Shown in pieces: positions 10,461 through 20,555 of a stretch of DNA of 64,000 nt. The notes below the pieces were generated by a model that saw nothing but the letters and a program-made list of their open reading frames with translations, did no database searches and had not been told where the DNA came from. Made by a program: the position numbers and the translations under genes. The stretch covers positions 40,953,518 to 41,017,517 of the forward strand of contig CM046452.1 of NCBI GenBank assembly GCA_025506515.1, written 5' to 3'. Each line of letters starts with the position of its first letter. Position 1 is the stretch's first letter. This stretch comes from Flaveria trinervia. Its lineage: Eukaryota; Streptophyta; Magnoliopsida; Asterales; Asteraceae.

Positions 10461-10647
10461 CTCCCTTAGGCAAAGACACTTGTAATCAACTCTTCAAAAC
10501 TAAAAGCTCCTTCATCCCTAACACCATTTTCTTGTTGAAGTATGATACTGCATCCTTTTGATCATCATATTTGTACTTAGTCTCCATGCATATATTTTGC
10601 AGTGTCTCAAAGTTCAACCCAAAAATGTCTTCTTCTGTTGTGAGAAT
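10461..10647 (-). pseudogene. B aORF 3' end (true position, separated by A)
   Basis: The minus strand encodes the last stretch of B's aORF. A frame reading EEDIFGLNFETLQNICMETK leads to a KYDDQKDAVSYFNKKMVLG segment, a stop, and then the polypurine tract CCTAAGGGAGAGTATTTT. It continues the reading that ends at 23092 on the other side of element A. The A target-site duplicate AGAAT is at 10643-10647. Confidence 0.75.
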
Positions 10648-11299
10648 TGTTAGGATCGTGTATTGAATGAAATACTAACTGATATACGTGTATACCGAAT
10701 CAAATAGTGTGGAATCCTATTTGATTGGGATTCCAATCAGCGAGAACGCACGTAGAAACAATTATGGATTGAATCTAAACGTTAAGAACTATCTAGTGCG
10801 ATCTATGAACTTGGAACAGGTTCTTAGAGGTCTCTGGACGGCTAGGGTACGATTTAGTATGTAGGTTTTCGAAGTGTTATGTTTTTCCACGATTTAAGTG
10901 CTATTTATAGGTTAGGGTTTCTCATTCAGGCGACTAAACCATTAGCATGGTTCAGTCGTGTGATTGAGTCATGCGGTTGATCCATTCGCACGACTGAGTG
11001 TTCAGTCGTGCGACTGAGTCAATCTCATTACAATCATACGACTGATCCAGTCTCCTGGTTCAGTCATGCGACGGGTTCATTAGCATGAAGTTGTTCATGC
11101 GTATAGTCCACTAGCATGGGCCAATCGCATGAGAACTTCATATGATTAAGTTTGAAAATGTTTCACAATCATTGTTTGACTTAAATCTATTCAAATAACC
11201 ACACATTGTATTTCATTAAGTACCCATTCTATTACATATGTGTAAGACAATAAATACACTTTACACTAAGCTCAGAAACTAGGTACATATGTATCTACA
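10648..11299 (-). mobile_element. A: 3' LTR
   Basis: The LTR is 652 bp. On the minus strand it starts TGTAGATACAT after a polypurine tract and ends CCTAACA. A palindrome array (about 10925-11110, perfect copy at 11002-11017) is followed by TATA (CTATAAAT, 10903-10910, minus). It lacks an ~80-bp segment present in the 5' LTR. Confidence 0.9.
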
Positions 11300-11318
11300 A
11301 ACTCCCCTTGGACCTAGT
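11300..11318 (-). other. A: terminal polypurine tract
   Basis: The minus strand reads GGTCCAAGGGGAGTT directly before the LTR start TGTAGATAC. This is the priming site expected for plus-strand DNA synthesis. The unit-1 copy reads CCAAGGGAGAGTT. It is distinct from the internal tract at 17281-17300. Confidence 0.8.
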
Positions 11319-11323
11319 TTCAT

Positions 11324-14300
11324 CTATTGTCTTACATTCTTCATAAGCTCCGCATACTTCTTCTACTTCTCCTCTCTTGTGACTCCTGCATGTATTTCAA
11401 AAGCAAAGCAGAGCCGTATCACATTCTGGAATTGCAGAGCTTGTACAATATCTTGTGAGTCATAGAACAGTGGCCACTTGTATAAGGTGTAAACATCATC
11501 AGCTGACAAGTTAGTGAGCCACATGGGACCAAACACCCTGATAGTTTCCATAATACCATTTTTGTTCAACACTATGACTGCCACGCCTGTTCTCCAATCG
11601 TAGTACCACCACTTGAAGAGTGGAGTGAAGTCCTGTGGCATTTCCCGTAGAGGGATTCTAGATATCATGCGCGGAGGACTCCACTTCAGCACTATTTTTG
11701 GTTTCCCAGTTATGGCATCTACTTTAGATCTCCTGATATACCTCGTTGGTTGTTGAGGCTTGAAGTTGACCCATCGGGTGTGGCACTCTCTCTTTAAAGC
11801 TGCTTCAAACCAGCCTGACATCTTACCAGGGTCAGCATATAGCAACTTCAATTTGGCTAACTGGTTAAGCTCAAAACCCAAAAGAGTCTTCAAATCATGT
11901 GGGAATCTGAAGTACTTGATCCCCTTCTCTCTTTTAACAGCATAAACGTTCAGATCTTCAAAATAGGCCTATGCTATAAATTTGCCTAACACCTTGTGAT
12001 GCTTCTTCACTTTATAGAGTTTGGTGTAGACATTTGACTTTGGAGCATTGTGCTGGGCTCTAACTTCTGCAAAACACGCTGCCCATTTAGCCTTTCTGGT
12101 ATTGACATCGACGTCTGAGGCTTGGGCCTTGTCTTCCTTCTTTTCCAACTCTTGCTCCATCTTATCCAGAGTTCAAAAGTATCACTAAAAAGGGAGTCAC
12201 CCAGATTGGGAACTACATTTCCCTCCTTGTCAGTGTACTCTGGATAATGTTAAGCAGTGAGGTCTTCAATCATGATTTCATCAACATCATTAAGCTCATC
12301 GTCACTGTCAATGTCCACTGTAGGAGCATCCTTCACGATCTCATCAGGATTCAGTGTGAACATCTCAGCAAGTTGCTCATGAGTAAGGCCGTGGATTATT
12401 TCTCCTTCTTTAGGAGTGTAACTCACATACCTCCTGACTATCCCTTGCAGATCAAGTATCATTGTGAGTTGAGACTTGATCTGTTGAAGGGGAGCAACAT
12501 CATATTCCTCCTGCTGAGATGTGTGATCTGCTTGATTTAAACATATATACACATCATACATCAGTAAGTAATCAAGACATTAATCATTAAATATTTATAC
12601 ATTAACATTCAAGCACATAATATTAATCCAAAATTCAATTACAAAGTTTTTCAAGTACATAAATATCTAAACATTACTTTCCCCTGAATAGTCGGCATGT
12701 CAGTAGGAGGGACAGAAGATGAGGCTCCTTGGTCTTGATTTCTTTTCGTACGTCTCTCCTGACCTTGAGCTGATGTAGATGCAGCTACATCTCCTTCTTC
12801 ATCATCATCATTGTTCTGCCGTTCCCTTGTCTCTTCCTTCTCACCGGCCTCATCATCATCACTATCATCATCTTCACCACCGCCATCATCATCATCATCA
12901 TCTACTTCTCTTATCTTGAGTGGCTCATCCTTCGAGCCGTTGAGCTTGAGCATGATGGTCTTGTTAGATGCCTCCAACTCCTCTATCCTCTTTGCTGAGT
13001 GGACATTTTGCTGTTGGAGTTAGGACATCTCTAGGCTCTAAGCAGCCATCTGCTATGCCTGGTGCTCAATCAGTTATACCTGCTGAGATATTTGCTGAGA
13101 TTGTGCAGCAGTAAGCTCTACTATCTGACGAATCTGAGCAGTCTTCTCGTCATCAGCTGCTACCAGCTTCAGCACCATACGGTTCAGTGCTAAGAGTTGT
13201 TCCTCTACCCCACTGGGAGGTAGAAATGATCCAGATGGAAATAAGGGGTAAGATGACAGTCCTGCTTGGTGGCTAGAGGTGGTGGTGGTGGCAATGGTGA
13301 AGATTGGGGGTGGTATAGATGTAGGTGGTGGTGGAGGAGCTGTAGTGGTGGTGGATTGGATGTGCTAAGTGGTGGAGTGGGTGTGGTAGTGGTGTGTGAG
13401 GTAGTAGAGGTGGTGGCAGGTGGTGTGGTAGTAGTGGTGGTGGTAGTGGTGAAAGGTGTGGCTGAGATAGTGGCTATGGTGGTAGATGAGGTCAAGGTGA
13501 ACTTTAATCTCTTCCTTTTCTTGCCATAGGGTTATGCCATCCTCTTCTTCCTTGAGCCTCTAGGCACAAAGGCTCCCCCTTGGCTGTTGGGCGAGTCCGG
13601 GGCATATGTGGGATCTGAATCAGCAACAGCATCCACGGACTCCCCTGGGCGTCCACCAACCGCCCTCAAACCTCTCTCTGTGGCAACCACCCTGCTACCC
13701 ACAGTCCTTGTGAGAGGCTCTTTATCACTCTCTGCCTCCTCATTTGGAGGCTAAAAGACCTGGTGAAAGCTGGCAGTGGTGGCATCGGTAGGAGGTGGAA
13801 ATGTAACATGGGTAGTGGGGCCCCTAGTAGAAGCGGGCCCAGAGTCTCCACCGGTGTTATCGTCATCGTCATCGGAGTCATTAGATGGGAGAGCAATCTG
13901 CTCAACATCTGAATCACTCTCCTCATGGCGCCACTTTTACCTACCTGGCGCCATGTAATCGGCCTTGGCCAGATGCCCGAAGAGTCTCTTCACAGGGGGC
14001 TTGACGTGCTTCCCCCTGTAGACCTTCATGCGGCCCAAGCTCATGTCATCCATAATCTCCAATGATATAGCATCATGGCTCTCCTTGGGCAAGGCAGGCA
14101 GCTTCTCATCGATAATCATCTGCAAGAATCTAGGGTACAAGCAGAATTCCTCCTTGCCCTTTGCCTCTAGGTTCTTTATTAGATAGGCAAAAATCATACT
14201 GAAGAAACTAAAGGGTGGTTGAAAATCAGTGCTACGTAGGCATTCTGGATCTGGTCTGAGAGGTCATCAAACCCACCTCTCCTTGAGGCCAAGCACTTCA

Positions 14301-14730
14301 GTATCACATGCGCCAAGTACTTAAACTGGGGACACAGGTTGCTTTTGTTCAGCACGCCTGCGTTTATGTCCCCAACGTACTTCATCCTGAGGAAGCACCC
14401 TCTAACTGTTAAAGGGTGTAGCCTGGTAGGGTGATCTGCATCGTCACCTAGATCAAGTACACGTCGTATATCATCAGCAGTCACCTTGACCACCTGCCCA
14501 GAAATGGTGCTCCGGATGCAGTAGGGCTCTTGTGAACGATTAACCGATGCCCCCTCCCAAAAGGCCTAAAGTATAGACCGGTAGGGAGTGCATGGTGTGG
14601 AAATAGCTCTATGAATCCGGGATCTCTTTAGGAATGCAATGATCCCCGCAAACTTGGCACCATTTCGAGTTGTGGCATCCAAATGGGCACAAATGTTGTG
14701 CTTGGGGTTGATGGACCACCTGTCAGCCAT
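11324..14730 (-). pseudogene. A: additional ORF (aORF), about 1,080 codons, lightly broken
   Basis: The start ATG at 14730 lies four bases after a strong splice acceptor. The N-module (14730-13937) includes AFWEGASVN, ADDIRRVLDLGDDAD, HVILKCLASRRGGFDDLSDQ and CLYPRFLQMIIDEKLPALP. A Ser/Thr/Pro linker follows (14 Thr-rich residues near 13440), then a coiled coil (13200-12960) and an acidic D/E run (12900-12800). The C-module (about 12250-11324) includes the FKWWYYDWRTGVAVIVLNK stretch. I see about eight stops and three frameshifts. Some stops are single-base changes: near 14577, at 12250 and at 11969. The same protein family occurs in B, F and 52024-52159. From memory, relatives in Asteraceae databases carry unconvincing labels such as longin-like; function is unknown. 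Confidence 0.75.
12514..12677 (-). other. A aORF: candidate internal intron
   Basis: A donor GTAATG (after GGGGAAA) at 12677 and an acceptor ACATCTCAG ending at 12514 bound 164 nt of very AT-rich, stop-containing sequence. Removing it joins the frame ending ...PTIQGK to QEEYDVAPLQQ in phase 0. A CTGAT branch-site-like element lies about 45 nt before the acceptor. The frame continues open on both sides. Prediction from sequence only. Confidence 0.5.
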
Positions 14731-14734
14731 AGAT

Positions 14735-15261
14735 CTGTAATACAAGACACATAGACTTTAGATCACCACACAACAAAAACAGTTCAAATTAACCTGGTTG
14801 AACTTAGTCTGGTTCAATCATGCGATTGAACCATGTGACTGTGTTCAGTCGGTTGACCTAGCATGCGACTGAGGTCAATAGGGTGACTGAGCATGCGACT
14901 GAGTTCAATCGGGTGACTGAACCTGTGATTGGTTCAGTCGGCCAATCGAGCTCATTCCATATTATCCATTTGGCCGATTGAGTCATTCGACCAGCTCAGT
15001 CGCGCGATTGTGGTTCATCCGGGTGTCCAGTCGCATGACCCACTATTCGTTCAACTAAAATTTGAATTTGGACCAAATCTTAAAATTAGACGTCGTGTTT
15101 TGGTTGATGTGCAATCACTCTACTAATAACATTGATTTCAACATTTTACTTAGTTTAGCTAGGTTATTCGTCCAATAACAGTTTCGGTTCTTGTAAGCGC
15201 CGAAATTCATAAATTAGGGCTCAAATCAACCAAACTTTGGTTAGAATGTACCGCATTGTAC
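14735..15261 (-). other. A aORF: candidate 5'-UTR intron
   Basis: On the minus strand, GACAG then GTACAATG is a good donor at 15261. TTGTATTACAG, ending at 14735, is a good acceptor four bases before the aORF ATG. The TATA box at 15398-15405 lies about 140 nt upstream of the donor. The 527-nt intron contains a palindrome array. The F element has a similar acceptor at the equivalent place. Confidence 0.5.
14805..15060. repeat. A: palindrome array in the predicted 5'-UTR intron
   Basis: There are multiple variants of the A motif, such as GCATGCGACTGAG and TTCAGTCGGCCAATCG. They have lost more symmetry than those in the LTR. Together with 15415-15740 they flank the predicted aORF promoter and first exon. 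Confidence 0.75.
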
Positions 15262-15397
15262 CTGTCTAACAAGTAGGGATCGTTAGAATATCGAAATTAG
15301 GTGTCAAATTTTGTCAGAAGAAATTTCGGCAGAGTAACGGTACAGAATGCGATTTAGGGCGAATGAGGGTGATGAATTATGCGATCGACTATGGTCC

Positions 15398-15405
15398 TAT
15401 TTATA
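15398..15405 (-). promoter_or_regulatory. A: TATA box of the aORF promoter
   Basis: The minus strand reads TTATAAATAGGACC, close to the CTATAAATACC of A's own LTR promoter. As in the LTR, it lies directly downstream of a palindrome array (15415-15740). The expected start would be about 30 bases on, near 15365, in a tract that contains AAATCG as the LTR leader does. Confidence 0.6.
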
Positions 15406-15414
15406 ATGAATCTG

Positions 15415-15740
15415 CTTTCAAGCGGCCAACTGGACCAATTCGCTCGTTTCATTCGGGCGATTGGACATCAGTCATGCGATTGGACGTCAGTCGTGCGATT
15501 GGTTCATTCGATCACATTCAGTCAGCCGACTGGGTTTCAGTCGGGCGACTGACTCATTCTTACAGCTCCATTCGGGCGATTGACTCATTCTTACAGCTCC
15601 ATTCGGGCGACTGGCTTAATGTGATATGCCATTCAGGTGAATGGTTCATACTCATGCTTCATTCGTCTATCTAGGGCATAGTATGGTCCATTCGTACGGT
15701 CGGTCTGTAATCATGGTCCAGTCGTGCAAGTGGATCATAC
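15415..15740. repeat. A: palindrome array upstream of the aORF TATA box
   Basis: There are repeated GTCGTGCGATTGG, CAGTCGGGCGACTGA and TTCGGGCGACTGG copies, including two near-identical ~40-bp units at about 15555-15610 (ACTCATTCTTACAGCTCCAT). The motif is the same as in A's LTR U3, placed in the same position relative to a TATA box. Confidence 0.85.
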
Positions 15741-15811
15741 TTATGATTTTGACTTTATGACCATTCCACACTTAATCCCTTTTAACGTTTGATTAAATGT
15801 TATGAGCATTC

Positions 15812-16026
15812 GATCATCTCAGACATGATCATTTTAATTTTGACAGCCTTTGATCACCTCAGATGTGATCATTTTAGTTTTTCCAACCTTTGATCACCTC
15901 AGATGTGATCCTTTTAAAACAATTTGTCATCTCAGATGTGACTTATTTACATTTGAAAACGTGTATGGTCACCTCAGACGTGACTCATTTACATTTGATA
16001 ACACGTGTGGTCACCTCAGACGTGAC
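15812..16026. repeat. Six tandem hairpin units, GATCAC-CTCAGAT-GTGATC type
   Basis: Six copies begin at 15812, 15852, 15892, 15926, 15968 and 16010. The consensus is GATCACCTCAGATGTGATC: 6-bp arms around a conserved CTCAGAT/C heptamer loop. Period is about 34-42 bp. In later copies GATC becomes GTC and the other arm changes with it (GTCACCTCAGACGTGAC), so pairing is kept. AT-rich spacers with TTTTAGTTTT or TTTACATTTG separate them. The array lies in the pol-aORF spacer of A, upstream of the palindrome array. Confidence 0.9.
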
Positions 16027-16029
16027 CTT

Positions 16030-17280
16030 TTTAGTTGATTAAATACCCGATTGAGTTCCATGGCATAGTCCGATGTTTAACAAACTAAATTGACGAAATT
16101 TAAAAAAAAATAAAATAACTAAAATTGAAATACAAAACTAACTTGTTTTTGTGGTTTTGTGTGAGATGTAATCCTAAGACGGAAATCTAATAGATTCATT
16201 TTCTGAAACAGCAGCTTCAATTCATTTTGACCATAAATGGATCGATTCAATTTGGAATCATAGAGGTAAGTCAAATCATTCAGGACATGTTATTAAAACT
16301 TTTTGATGCTCGAATCTGTTCTTTCATCTAGAGTCGTTAGCAAGTTTAGGAAATCATACTAGTACTATTATATCCCAACAATGATTTGGACTTTCAAGAA
16401 TTTTAGCCACTATGATTGTCAGTATACATGTCCTCTTAAATTCATACACAGACTTTTGACACAGATTGGTGACAGTTTAAGGTTTGATTATTTCAACAAG
16501 CATTTGTGGATCGCATACTTATCTGGTAATCAACATTCCTTAGGAGATTTTTGAGAGGTCTCAGGGTAGTATTCAAGAAGAAACTATTCTTAGAGCTTTC
16601 AAAGAGAAGCCAAGCCACAGGTCAGTGCCACCGCACAGCAGAGAGGCGGCAAACAAAAATGAATTCTAGAATATATACGTTATGCTTATCCTCAGGTCAG
16701 TGCCACCGCACCGCAGAGAGGCACATAACCTATCTTCTTGTTTGAGCAATTTTATTCTTTTTGCATAGATCTCACCAACAACATAGGTTATTAGTTTGAT
16801 TGCTTTTGCATTTTTTCATCACGTGCTTTTGCTCATATTTTGGTCATACACACACATTTGTGGCGTTTATTCTGCTCGTCACCCCTTATTGGAATTTTTT
16901 GATAGTGTTAACCAGGGTTAAGATGATAACCCATACTTTGACAAACAACTTAGTTTAATCTTGAGAGCACCCACAAGGTCTAATCATCTATTGTGTTGAA
17001 TCTACTGACATATCATCAGTGGTCTAGCAACCTCTAGATCTACTTTTTTTGTGTTACCTTGGTAGTAGCTAGTTTTACTATCATTTTTCCTTTTATATTG
17101 CTCGGACTACAAAGACTTATACTTTGAATTTCGCACCTTATTCAATTTAAACTTTTAAAGTCCCAAGTGGTTTGTTCCTGTGTACTATCATTTTCCAAAG
17201 TTTGAACTGGTATCACAAATACGATCTAAAGCTTACCTTTCCTCCTCCCTCGTTTTTTTATAATGATACTTCCTAAGCCT
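16030..17280 (-). other. A: non-coding pol-aORF spacer
   Basis: I see no convincing coding sequence. It contains a 30-bp direct repeat (GTCAGTGCCACCGCAC...GCAGAGAGGC) at about 16620-16650 and 16696-16726, and otherwise AT-rich unique sequence. It lies between the internal polypurine tract and the hairpin array. Confidence 0.6.
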
Positions 17281-17300
17281 ATTCTCCCCCTAAAATTCTA
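17281..17300 (-). other. A: internal polypurine tract
   Basis: The minus strand reads GAATTTTAGGGGGAGAAT about 130 bases after the end of pol. The equivalent tracts are AAATTTAGGGGGAGTAG in B (27141-27160) and AACTTTAGGGGAGTAA in F (60641-60654). It is about 6 kb from the 3' LTR, so it is not the terminal tract. Confidence 0.75.
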
Positions 17301-17429
17301 AAACCATAAACGATTTGCATTTTTAGGATTTTACTAGGCAAAGAAATAACTCAACTTAATTAACTACTTAAAATAAATTAGATAAAAAAAGAAAATAAAA
17401 ATTAAAATAAAAATGGACTATACGCATCG

Positions 17430-18536
17430 GACTACACATGGTCATCTTCAGGAATTACATCACTTTTCTTTTTAACGCCGTTGACCTCCAAAAAATATAG
17501 AAAACGTGGTTTATCAAAAGCCTTTGTATAGAGGTCAGCGCGTTGAAAATCAATATTTATTTTAACCACATCGATTAGGTTCTTTTCAAACAATCACGTA
17601 TAAAGTGATATTTTATTCCGATGTGTTTGGTCTTAGGATGTTGGACCGGATTTTTAGTTACTGCAATTGCAGCAGAGTTATCAACAAAAGTAGGAGTAGA
17701 AGAGAAATTCAACTGTAGTCCCGCATTTGCTATTGAATCCATATGATTTGTGAACAGCAACTTGCAGCAGCAACGTATTTGGCTTCGTAGGTTGACAAAG
17801 CAACCGAGGTCTGCTTCTTACACTACCAGGTCACTAATCTCCTCCCAAAGAATTGACATCCTAGTGATGTAGACTTGTAGTTCATCTTGCAGCCGCCTTA
17901 ATCCAAGTCACTATACGCCATAAGCTCGAAGTCATCATCATGAGGATAACACAACCCTAGTGTTGGTGTACCCTTCAGATAATGGAAGATCCTTTTGGCC
18001 CCTATCAGATGGTTAACTTTTGGCTTTGCCTGATATCTTGAACATAGACATGTAGCATAGATGATATCAGGTCTTAAGGCAGTGATGTACATTAGAGATC
18101 CAATCAATCCTCGGTACATGGTGGCATCTACCAGATCACCATTCTCGTCGGGTGCTACATCATGGTTTATAGCAAGTGGAGTCCTAGCTGCGGAAGCATT
18201 CTCCATGTCAAACCGACTAAGAATATCTCCTACATACTTGGTCTGATGTAGAAACATTCCCTTAGGTGTTTGATTCACCTGTAACCCGAGAAAGAACTTT
18301 ATCTCTCCCATGGCACTTATTTCAAATTCAGCCTTCATTACTGCTTCAAACTCTCTACATAATTCTTCATTCATGGAACCAAAGATTATGTCATCTACAT
18401 AAATTTGGACCAGCAGTAAATCACCATCCTTTTCATTAATGAATAGTGTGTAGTCAATAACACCTCTACGAAACCCATGTTTCACAAGGCGACACAAAAA
18501 TCCGAAAGTTGGAAGTTTTGGACATTGACTCCTCAC
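17430..18536 (-). pseudogene. A: RT (palm onward) and RNase H
   Basis: The 212-residue frame (18536-17898) has VQIYVDDIIFGS with an intact catalytic YVDD. It continues with ISAMGEIKFFLGLQV, TPLAINHD and RGLIGSLMYITALRPDI to the RNase H start. The RNase H tail (17760-17575) has FVDNSAAIAVTKNPVQH and IKYHFIRD. The end of pol (ADLYTKAFDKPRF...) is near 17440. RNase H is broken near 17890-17770. The RT N-terminal half is missing owing to the deletion at about 18540. Confidence 0.8.
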
Positions 18537-19090
18537 ATGAGATCATTCTGGATCAAGTGGTTCATCTTTCGTGGATTGATGTGCCCCATTCTCCTATGCC
18601 AGGAGATTGAATCCTTCTAAGTAGCTCTTGATAGGAAGCACTGTACTTGATGATCCGTTGTTGAGGCCTTCAATAGATCCAAGACATAAAGGTCATTATA
18701 TCTTGAGGCTGAAAGTAAGACTTTGTCCTCCGGGATCACATAGTCCTTTTTCAGGACATAGCACTTTTTGTTATCAAAAACTACCTTAAAACCCTTGTCA
18801 CAATTTGGGACACAGAAAGTAATTGTTTTGAAGCTGTTGAACATAGTTTACCTTGTCAAACTTTACTTTCCGGTTCCCTACCTCCCCTTTAGCTGTGATA
18901 TACCCTCCTTTGTTTCTAGCAAATGAAACATGGCCTCATTTTATTTGTTTGACGTTTGATAAGAGAGCCCTAATCCTGTCATGTGGCTGGATGCTCCGCA
19001 ATCTATAATCCACATGTTGGTTTCAGCACTATAGCGAACACCCTGCACATTCAACTGAAAACATTAGTTCAGGTTAGGGACCCAAGCCTT
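18537..19090 (-). pseudogene. A: protease and GAG-pre-integrase; integrase deleted
   Basis: The protease motif appears as WIIDCGASSHMTG near 19020-18970, with DCG replacing the usual DSG/DTG. A pre-integrase segment follows (KCYVLKKDYVIPEDKVLLSA, 18844-18617), then GHINPRKMNHLIQNDLM near 18570. After about 25 further bases the sequence jumps to the RT palm. The whole integrase core, the linker and the RT fingers, roughly 2 kb in a normal element, are missing. This makes A non-autonomous. Confidence 0.75.
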
Positions 19091-20535
19091 TACTGGCTTG
19101 GGTGTCCCAGAGGCATCACACATCATAAATTCAACCCATTGACCTTTAGAGGGTGAGGGAAGCTCAATGTCTTCTTGTTCTCATTATCAGACATTGAGAT
19201 TGATTTTTCTTTCCATAAGCCTGCCTTGTGTAACGCCTGTTTGTGATAAACAGACGACTGGCTAATGGGTTGAACTCTAGGTTCCCTAGCCCTTCTAGGT
19301 GGAGTCACTGAGTTCCTCTTAGAAGAACTATGTTTTGGGTCCAGAAGTTTAGCTTTCCTCCTCGGTGTCTGATAGTAAGGACAGTTAGATGCATGTGTCC
19401 ATACTCTCCACAGTTGTAGCATGATGTGCTTTCGACTTTTCAATTTAACTGTTTGTGTGGAGAGTGTGTGACACACATGTGACATTAACCTTTTTGGGTT
19501 TACACTCTTCTTGTTTAGATGTTTTATCTTGTTTAACAAACTTAATTGTTTTAACATTTTTAACATCTTTTCCATTTTGTTTACCTGGACTTTGACATGA
19601 AACTCGTGATTGGTTAACATTACAGGTCTTTTTAGGTTCAGATTTGATTGTGGTTGACCAGGCTTTATATTAACCTTTTCAACTCTTTTTCCAGACTAAC
19701 ACAAGGCATTTTACCTTTTGCCTTTGAAGTGGCCTCCTTTTGTTTAGTACCAATTCATTTGATTTACATGTGAAATATGGATCACTTACAAGAGGAATGG
19801 ACACCACATGATCCTTGATTGGATTGTTATTGATTGGTTTACTTTTTGCATTCATCAAGATCTCATGTGGTGACAGAACCACTTTAAAACCTGATCCCTC
19901 CCCATTTTTACGCTCTCTCACTAAGTGTTGAACAATATTAGATGAACTTGTCCAACTATGCAGTTTTTGCTTTAATGAATTAACTTCTACTTTTAAAACT
20001 GGTCTTTTGTTTCTTAGTGTCTTCTAGGGAGCTAAGATAGAACTTAATGTCATTTTATTGGTTAAAAGCTACAACTTCAGTTTCTTTAAGTTGTTTGTTC
20101 AATAGTTCTATCTTTTCTTTATAACTGTGCTCATTTTGTTTAAGAATTCTGTTAGCTTCAGTGCACAGTTGCAAGTCCTTTACTAAGCTATCATTATGAT
20201 CTAATAACCTAGCAAATTTAAAATCTATGCTTTCCCTAAATTTATTACAACAAAAAAAGCATGATTATTGAAAAGTTGGTGAGTAGTACTTACCTGAGAG
20301 GGTTTGATGAATCAGCCATCAAAGTAGAGTCTGGTGTTTCTAGCTCTAGTGATTCTGACGTTGTTGTAGATTTCCCTTCTACAGGCATGTAATTGACCAC
20401 TGTTGCAGTCTCTTCGGTGCTTGACATCACGAGTTCCACTACAATATCTCCTTCACTAGCTGAATCGTCATCTAAATCTTCAACACTAGCGATGTTGGAT
20501 TCTCCCGGTGAAACAAACCGAAAGCTCCAGTCCTA
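19091..20535 (-). pseudogene. A: gag-pol spacer with degenerate zinc knuckle
   Basis: This is a broken basic, Lys/Ser-rich region like the 345-aa spacer of E, ending in KAWVPNLN just before the protease. A knuckle CYNCGEYGH is present near 19430-19400, with its last Cys reached only after a frameshift. Frames at 19620-19123 and 19921-19679 are fragments of it. The right part (20000-20535) has Ser/Asp/Glu-rich and coiled-coil remnants. Confidence 0.6.
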
Positions 20536-20555
20536 TCCTTCATCATCATGAGTAG

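Larger units (their letters stand above)
8397..11702. repeat. Tandem duplication, two units of about 1.65 kb
   Basis: Unit 1 (about 8397-10050) and unit 2 (about 10051-11702) are nearly identical. Each holds, left to right, part of a B-type LTR, the B aORF tail, a complete A-type LTR and about 400 bp of the A aORF C-terminus. The anchor GGAAGATATTGG is at 8400 and at 10054. The junction lies in TTTTTGGCTTTGG, where both parents share TTTGGCTT, so short homology may have mediated it. It arose after element A had inserted into B. Confidence 0.9.

Noticed and set aside
13266..13529. Plus-strand Gly/Val-rich 87-aa frame
   Set aside because: It is the antisense of the Thr/Pro-rich linker of A's aORF; a GTG/GGT-type simple repeat opens frames on both strands.
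11324..14730. Envelope glycoprotein
   Set aside because: I see no signal peptide, no hydrophobic transmembrane segment and no furin-type site; the protein is polar with coiled-coil and disordered parts.
15812..16026. CRISPR-like array
   Set aside because: Repeats are imperfect, spacers are AT-rich and similar to each other, and the sequence is a plant retroelement.
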